DNA from: Diaporthe sp. PMI_573
Lineage: Eukaryota; Ascomycota; Sordariomycetes; Diaporthales; Diaporthaceae
Length of the DNA: 64,000 nt
Reading direction: 5' to 3'
Assembly (NCBI GenBank): GCA_021399435.1
Contig: JAJTUP010000143.1
Location: forward strand, 1 to 64,000
Below, piece after piece: positions 57,475 through 64,000 of this stretch. The notes under the pieces are model-generated. The model worked only from the letters and a program-made list of their open reading frames with translations. It was not told the DNA's origin and did not search any database. Every line of letters starts with the position of its first letter. Within the stretch, counting starts at the first letter, position 1. The translations under genes and the position numbers were made by a program.

Positions 57475-58586
57475 TTGCCGTATAGCCATCCATGCAATTG
57501 TTGCTCGAGTCCTATAGCGCTCTGTCACGATACGACCAGAATTGCCCAGGGAGAGTATTCCGCTCTAGCTGACAAAACCGTCATCGTTACAGGGTCCAAT
57601 ACTGGCCTGGGACTTGAAGCTGCACGGCATTTCGTCCGACTTGGTGCGGCGCAAGTAGTCCTAGCGGTGAGATCTCTTGAGAAAGGTGAAGGTGCTAAGC
57701 ATCCATCGAAACATCCACGAACCGGAAACATGTTGTCGAGGTCTGGCAGCTAGACATGTCCAACTATGATTCCATTAAAGCATTCGCGACCAGATGTTCA
57801 CTCTTGGACAGACTAGATGTCGTGGTTGCCAATGCCGGCGTCCTTAAAAACACCTACGAGGATTCCAACGGAACCGAAATCACTATCAAGGTTAACGTTA
57901 TCGCAACGTTTTTCCTCGCGATCAGCCTTCTCCCAATCCTAAGGAAGTCAAGATCAAAAACGGGACAAACTCCAAGGCTGGTGATTACCGGTTCTGTTGT
58001 GCATGAAATGGTCCGTCTCCCCAGGTCCTAATGTTGCACCGTTCGGAGCTCATATTTAAAAGGCCAAGTTTCGGGAGCGTTACCAACCTTCGATATTCGA
58101 GGCCTTAACAAAGACAAGAAGTCATATATCGCAGATCGATACTATACCTCGAAGCTGTCGTCCTCCTCGTCCGTTCAATAGCTGCAGCTATGCAAAATGG
58201 ACCACACTCGGCGGAGCCCGTAGTTCTTAACAATGTCAACCCAGGGCTGTGTCATTCGGAGCTCACCAAAGATGTTAAGGTATGCTCGAGTCCTTCACCA
58301 CTCTGTTACCGTTGCTATCGAGGACGAAGCTGACCATCTACATTCAGGGAGTCAAAAGCCTTGCTGCGAGTTTCGCCAAAGCATTGATGGCGAGAACCAC
58401 GGAGGTCGGAGGCCGTACTCTGGTCTACGGTGCAGCTGCCGGAGATGAGAGTTATGGACAGTAGAGGTTAAGGAACCAAGTGCGTTTGTCAGGAGCAAGG
58501 AGGGAGCAAGGGCACAGGAACGCGTGCACAAGGAGCTGATTGGTATTCTCGAGACCATTCAGCCAGGCATCGCAAACAACATTTAG
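57475..58586 (+). pseudogene. Second SDR (retinol-dehydrogenase-like), broken by frameshifts
   Basis: Conserved SDR pieces occur in order but in different frames. These are [20 protein letters not shown] (cofactor loop; 57,577-57,636), then after a one-base shift near 57,700 [28 protein letters not shown] and LVITGSVVHE. YIADRYYTSKL (catalytic YxxSK-type) follows at about 58,120-58,155, and after another shift EAVVLLVRSIAAAM and VNPGLCHSELTKDV. A plausible intron (GTATGC...TTCAG, about 58,281-58,349) leads to GVKSLAASFAKALMARTTEV. The tail, again in another frame, ends ELIGILETIQPGIANNI with TAG at 58,584. At least two indels plus stops make it non-functional unless they are sequence errors. 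The decay is by indel, not by RIP: the base composition is normal. Confidence 0.8.
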
Positions 58587-59741
58587 GGAGATGTCCACTT
58601 ATTGAAGGGTCAGTAGGTAATAACAACGTGACAGGAGACATTAGATATACGATTACAGCCTGATGTATATTATGTAACTGGATCACACAAAAGAAAGGAT
58701 GCACAATCCTGGATGAGCCATACTTATAATCTTGCTTGCCGTTTCGTTGTGGTTTGCACTTAGTCGAGTGTGTGGGAGCCACGAACGTAGGTGGCCCTGA
58801 CTCAGCTCCTGCGCAGCTCGTAGCCTGCGGTGGATACAACATGGCATCAGTCGCTCGTATCTGCATCAAACAGTAGATTCGATTTTACTCGGGACGCTCA
58901 TTCATCGATTGTCCCGGAGACCTCCAACCTCGTCAGCGCGTGATTGTTCGTGTGGGAGTTTATTGAGCCGTGCCAATGTAACATCTTGGTCAGTTTTTTG
59001 GGCTGGGGAACAGATTTATCGGGCTTCTTACTCAATTTTTCCGACTGGCGGGGTGAGAGATGCTAGCTTCGTGGGGCAAGAATGGCAAACCAACACGGTG
59101 CAAGATCAGAAACATGACGCAAGAAAAGGGCAGTTTGTTCGGGTAGTAAACATAAACTGATAGCAGAAATCTGTTGCCCGATGGCTAATTACTGAGTGGG
59201 TTCCTTGGCAGAGAACTCCGAGGCGGACAGCTGAGCATCGTGTGGAGGAATCACACCAGACATTATGAAATATGACCGATACAAGGGCCAACGGAATTTT
59301 CGACGGAATTGATTACGGCACAGCAGCTACAAATTTTGACCGCAGCCTTGATTTATCAGCGAGCAAACAAAGTCAAGTACAAGTTTAGATTTTCAAACTG
59401 GTATGAATGCTTTAGATTTGGCCGAGGGCTCCGCTTAAATTACATAAAATAGCCGATCCGCACAGGCGTCTCGGGGGGTTAGACTAGCCGAGTGGTCGGT
59501 GGTGAAACTGCTCGCCCAATACGATGGTCCGTGTATCCGTGGCAATAATCAGCTTGCGGCTTTGACAAACAATTTAATAGGCTAACGTAGTCCACGATGT
59601 GACCTTGGGGAACTGAATAATCCTGAAATACACCGAAAATCGCACATAAATCCAAGCCAGTTCTCAACTTCATTTCACATATGTGATTGCTATTCTCGTA
59701 TCTGCCCTTAACGAACCTTCCAACTGTCACTACAAAAAAAA
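58587..59741. other. Intergenic region upstream of the P450 gene
   Basis: Normal composition, no supported gene. An open frame at 58,909-59,160 (+) lacks features. An A-run (AAAAAAAAATG) directly precedes the P450 start. Confidence 0.5.
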
Positions 59742-61376
59742 ATGCCTACTGTCGGTTTCTTTGCATTATGGGCAGTCATTGTCTTCCTCTTTCTAAAACT
59801 CGGCAGCACTATGCTCGTCAAGTATCGCCAGCATCTCGAGGCTCGAAGACTTCGGTGCGAACCTATTCCAACGTACACCCCCGGTGATGTGCTCGGAATT
59901 TACAGCTTATATGAGACCCTGAAGGCTGCGAGCGGGAACTTCTTGCCCGAATACTTGATGCAGCGGGTGAGGAATGTGAGCAAGAGAGAGAAGAGGCTCG
60001 TTACAACGTTTTGGAACACCACCGGCGGCGAGGCCAGCATTTTCACCTGCGAGCCTAGAAACATTCAGGCGATCCTTGCTACACAGTTCAAAGATTTTGA
60101 ATTAGGGGAGCTGCGTAATGCATCTTTTCGCCCTCTGTTGGGCCATGGTATTGTAAGTGCATCATTTGTATTGTCTGGCTCATCTAACCATATCTAGTTT
60201 GCTTCTGATGGGAAACAGTGGGAGCATTCACGAGCCATGCTCCGACCCCAGTTTGCTCGTGACCAAATTAATGATCTCAGCCTGGAGGAAAAACATGTCA
60301 ACAATATGATCAAAGCCCTTCGAATCAATTCTCAGGGCTGGACATCTGTCATCGACCTCAAGCCGTTTTTCTTTCGACTCACCATCGACGCCGCGACAGA
60401 GTTTCTGTTCGGAAAAAGCGTGCAAAGTCAGGTCAACGAAGCCATCGCAAACGACTTCCCCGAGAAATTACCAGCAGGTGATAGTGAGATTCTCTTCTCC
60501 CGTGCTTTTGACAAGGCACAGTACTACATCTTCCGTTCTGGCCGCATGGGAAAGTTTTATAGACTTGGCCATACTCCGGATTTCCAAAAGAAAGTGAAAA
60601 AAGTACATGATTTCATTGACCGTTATGTCGATTTGTCATTAGACAAAGCATCGCGTGAGAAGACAATTCAACAAAATCAAGGGGAAAGGCAGAGGTACGT
60701 TTTCCTTGACGCCATCGCAGAAGAAACGCAAAATCCAATCGAACTGCGGGATGCATTGCTCAATATTCTACTCGCCGGGCGTGACACAACAGCGTCACTG
60801 CTATCCTGGGTCATGCTAGTGCTGTCAAGACATCAAGCAGTTTTCGACAAGCTCCGCGATATTGTACTGGATGACTTTGGTACATACGGCGATCCTCGAG
60901 AGATTACATTTGAAAAACTGAAGAACTGCAATTATCTTCAATGGACTCTCAAAGAAGCCCTACGACTGTATGCCGTGGTGCCCATCAATCAACGAGCTGC
61001 AACTACGGATACCACGCTTCCCGTTGGGGGTGGGCCTGACGGGCGTTCTCCTGTTTTTGTGCCTAGCGGGACTGAAGTGTATTACAGTGTTCATGTGATG
61101 CACAGGCGCAAGGACCTCTGGGGGCAGGATGCGGAGGAATTTTGTCCAGAACGGTGGCAAGGCAAGAAGTACGGCTGGGACTATCTTCCATTTAACGGAG
61201 GGCCACGGATATGCCTTGGTCAGCAATTCGCCCTAACGGAGGCGGGTTATGTAATAGTGCGGTTGTTGCAAAAGTTCGACAGATTCGAAGAAGTTAAAGG
61301 GGACACGGAGACAGGTTATCGCATGACACTCACATGCGCTCCGACCGAGGTCAAGCTAAGGATGCGGGAGGCTTAG
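59742..61376 (+). CDS. Cytochrome P450, CYP52-like, 529 aa
   Basis: The exons are 59,742-60,152 and 60,198-61,376, separated by a 45-nt phase-0 intron (GTAAGT, CTAAC branch site, TAG). The product has 529 residues. An N-terminal membrane anchor (about 5-18, FFALWAVIVFLFLKL) implies an ER protein facing the cytosol. The I-helix is LLAGRDTTAS (about 328-337), ExxR is EALR (390-393), the PERF-like element is CPERW and the heme loop is FNGGPRICLGQQFAL with Cys476. AGRDTTA together with FNGGPRICLGQQFA is characteristic of the CYP52/CYP584/CYP539 alkane and fatty-acid hydroxylase clade. A terminal hydroxylation of a long aliphatic chain, or of a side chain on a metabolite, is therefore the likely reaction, with NADPH-P450 reductase as partner. 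The gene appears intact, has a good start context (AAAAATGCC), and its neighbours suggest an oxidative pathway. Confidence 0.93.
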
Positions 61377-63180
61377 TTGAAGGGGAAGAAGCACTAGGTT
61401 GACAGTAAAGCCATACTACGGGTCTAGGTGCCTATAAAAAACTTAAGACCCGGACATCTCACATCTTAGGTGGGTATTATTTTTGAAAGGCGGAGTCGGG
61501 TTATTAGCATCCCGTTATGTTTCAGTTTTCCATATCTCCTAGAAGCGACAAAGAATCCGTGAGGGAGCACCCATGTGGACATTTTACACTGGGGAACCTT
61601 GTCAACGGTCATGATTAAACTGGCCGTAACAGCGGGGCCCCCTAGCCCGCAATCAAGTCCTTTACAATCGTAGCAATCAATCTGGGTAACACTAACCGAC
61701 ACTTGTGAGTAAGCAGTCTTAGAACGGATCATCAAACACAGCCGGATCCTCGGCGACCAAGTTTATGCAAGATTCTGCTACGTTTGAGCTGCATATTGTT
61801 TTGGGAGAGCATGGTTCAGTTTGATGTTGAGGCCTGACTTGTTCCGCGCTTTACCATTCTGCTCAGCCTTTGGGAAGCGGGCTCAATAGGAACAACTAAA
61901 AAGATGAAAGACGGTGTATACAGGAGATACTGACCTGCGTGCTGCTGACCACTTCGATAATGCTGCCACTCTGTCAGCAATAGATGGACGATCAGGAGCA
62001 TGCCGAGCTCAACACAAGGTCCAATTGTAGGGTTTTCAGCACCCGCTTTATGTAGGCCTACCCAGCTTACCCAACTCAATATAAGGATCGTCAGAAAAAG
62101 ACAACCCAATACTTAACAAGAAGGGTTCATGGATACACTGGGATAAGCTTTTGCTAATGTAGACCAATGTGACTACAATTCCTTCAAAAGTTTAAACAAT
62201 GACATGTGGATTTCACAAAGAGGATGCTATACATGCTCACAACCTACTCCTGATAGCTTTCATTAGCTTGTGATTGTTGTCACAACCCCATGTTACTCAG
62301 TCGCGGCCTTGCTACATATCTTGGTTCACCAGGTCTAGAGGACTAAGGAATAGTAATCATTACACATAAAGTACTATGTTCGTTATTGTTCACTGAGATT
62401 CTACTGTAGCAGGGCCCGGGCAGAAGACAAGAACAAGAATCGTGTTTGAGACCAGACAGGCAGAGCGTCAATTCAATACCGCCTTATTTCATGTCGGTGG
62501 TGAAACACAAATAGGCGCTCGTGATATGCATCACCCAAAGGATGTTAATTGCTACACCTGAAGCAATCAGGTAGTCCTTATTGTTTGGCCCAACGGTGCA
62601 AAGAAAAGCCATGACAATAGCCATTTATGAGACAAAGTTGTGCAGCCATATCCTCTCGGTCAGCATCCCAAAGTAGGATTGTATCAGGATGAGATGCAGG
62701 AAAAATGGATAGGATTGTACATATACGTGCCAATTCCATGCAACACTGTCGCGTTCTCTTGAGAATAACTACAGGTGCTAGGGCAAACCTTGCATATCTC
62801 ACGTTTACAGGTGTTGTGGTCCACTAGTTTTGTATGTATAACGGCTTTGCAGCATTGAATATCAACGGAACACATTTGGAAAGGGAGGGGCATTATATCG
62901 TGGCTGGGCCTGCCAGTAAGGGTACCAGATTGAGAGCCCTGCTAAGGCCACACTACCCCTCATCCCCAGGACTAAAGCAGGTAATTTTCTCTACATCTCT
63001 GCCAAGACGAGCACCATATAGGTAAAGCATTAATCCATTTAGACGGCTACCCGTACAAACATAAGACATGCTATTGATAAGACAGGCCCTTGGGGCAGCA
63101 TATACTAGAGCCTGGGTCACTATATACATCACAAAAGTACCTCCAGATCCCACTGTCTTCCTAGTATAGGAAATCTAGGG
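61377..63180. other. Normal-GC DNA without a supported gene
   Basis: Minus-strand open frames at 61,816-62,109 (97 codons) and 62,953-63,153 (66 codons) have hydrophobic segments (FLTILILSWVSWVG; TFVMYIVTQALVY). They could be exons of a decayed membrane-protein gene, but I could not assemble them into a family, so none is called. Confidence 0.45.
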
Positions 63181-64000
63181 CTAACAAGAAATCAATAGTC
63201 CAATTGTTGACAAAACAAGCAGATGTTAATAAGAAGCTAATACTAAGTACTAGTAATTAGCTTAGCAGTTTTTATCTATATAGTTTTTTAAAAGGTTTTT
63301 TTCCTCCTCTTTAAGAATAAAGTCTTTTATAATACTATAAATCAAATTATACATTATATAAAGATATCTAATTAGGGTTAAATTTATATTACTAAGGGTT
63401 AGGATATTTATAGTATTTATTTTAATTATTATAGCTAAGATTACTTAAGCTGCTTTCTTTTTAAGTTAAAGGGATACTAAGGCATGTATTAGGGCCTCTA
63501 CGCTAGGCACAGTGGTTACCGCGGACGGGAGGAGAGAGGTCTAATATTAGGGCTAGGTGTGTTATAAGACTGATTCTTACCCCTTTCGTTAGTAGAATAT
63601 AGGGGCTATATCCCTTTATACAGTATAGGCTACCTATGTTTTTCAGGAAGACGGAGGTAGGGCGCTATAATTATACCTCTCTTAAGAAGGTATATCTCCG
63701 GGCCTAGCGCCGTAGTAACCTCTAAGTAAATTACTTAGAAGTCGTTGTAGCTGATTTATTTATACTTTAGTATATATAGTCTACTTGGCCGGCTTTATCT
63801 TGCTACTATTTAGACCTTTAACCTCTCAGCCCTTTTGTTAACTATTACTAATAGTATTTGTTTGTATATAGTTCTTTTGTTATTTAATTATCTCTTATTA
63901 GTCTAATTAATTACTAATATTACTACTATTATACTTTGCCTTAGCTTTAAGGACGACTATAAAGAGTATTTTTATTGTTCTTTTTGTTTGGCTAGTTGTA
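63181..64000. other. AT-rich repeat-type DNA at the right edge
   Basis: Base composition returns to the TpA-rich type of the first 42 kb. A slightly GC-richer patch at 63,480-63,720 carries no ORF. It probably marks the start of another transposon block. Confidence 0.5.

Noticed and set aside
61816..63153. Possible multi-exon membrane protein on the minus strand
   Set aside because: Hydrophobic pieces exist, but I found no splice-consistent chain and no family match.
1..64000. Starship-type giant mobile element
   Set aside because: I saw no tyrosine-recombinase (DUF3435-like) captain gene and no matching boundaries; the cargo-like genes are explained by ordinary LTR elements and host DNA.
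1..64000. CRISPR arrays or bacterial operons
   Set aside because: Spliceosomal introns, retrotransposons and RIP-type decay show fungal DNA; the tandem repeats lack unique spacers.

Overview
The window reads as filamentous ascomycete (Pezizomycotina) nuclear DNA. The intact genes carry short GT-AG introns of about 45-66 bp and belong to typical mould accessory families: a BBE-type flavin oxidase, a Nor-1-like SDR, a bZIP regulator and a CYP52-like P450. About two thirds of the sequence is extremely TpA-rich. There, recognisable proteins are riddled with TAG/TAA codons where CAG, CAA or TGG is expected, the signature of repeat-induced point mutation (RIP) or a similar C-to-T process. I cannot name the species.

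Region 1 (1-42,800) is a RIP-degraded transposon graveyard with clear nesting. A Ty1/copia element (+) runs off the left edge. A Ty3/gypsy element (908-8616, minus strand, two 491-bp LTRs, TSD TATAG) sits inside its RNase H domain. A second copia element (17,350-24,751, minus, 254-bp LTRs, TSD AATAT) and a very large second Ty3 element (27,946-39,904, minus, 318-bp LTRs, TSD ATGGT) follow. The second Ty3 element splits a decayed fungal gene that reads on in frame across the insertion. Other decayed host-type genes are an MFS sugar transporter (about 12,960-14,470) and a casein-kinase-I-like kinase (41,781-42,777). A small apparently unmutated ORF lies at 11,953-12,375. Both Ty3 elements carry an extra ORF on the opposite strand to gag-pol, between integrase and 3' LTR.

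Region 2 (42,800-46,600) is normal-GC DNA with one intact secretable-type FAD oxidase gene in three exons. Region 3 (46,600-51,400) is a second repeat block. It holds three of the four copies of a roughly 530-bp repeat with a telomere-like motif, AT-rich minisatellites and a 438-bp fold-back MITE.

Region 4 (51,400-63,200) is a second gene island: a decayed alcohol-dehydrogenase-like fragment, an intact Nor-1-like SDR, a bZIP transcription factor, a frameshifted second SDR and an intact CYP52-like P450. With the FAD oxidase these look like tailoring enzymes plus a local regulator, as in a secondary-metabolite or catabolic cluster. No backbone synthase is in the window, so pathway membership is inference. 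The last 800 bases return to AT-rich repeat DNA.

The observations I rank highest are the antisense accessory ORFs in two unrelated Ty3 elements, the reconstructable nested insertions, the one-strand-only divergence of the 254-bp LTR pair, telomere-like motifs shared by two repeat families, and an in-frame 66-nt intron next to the bZIP basic region.
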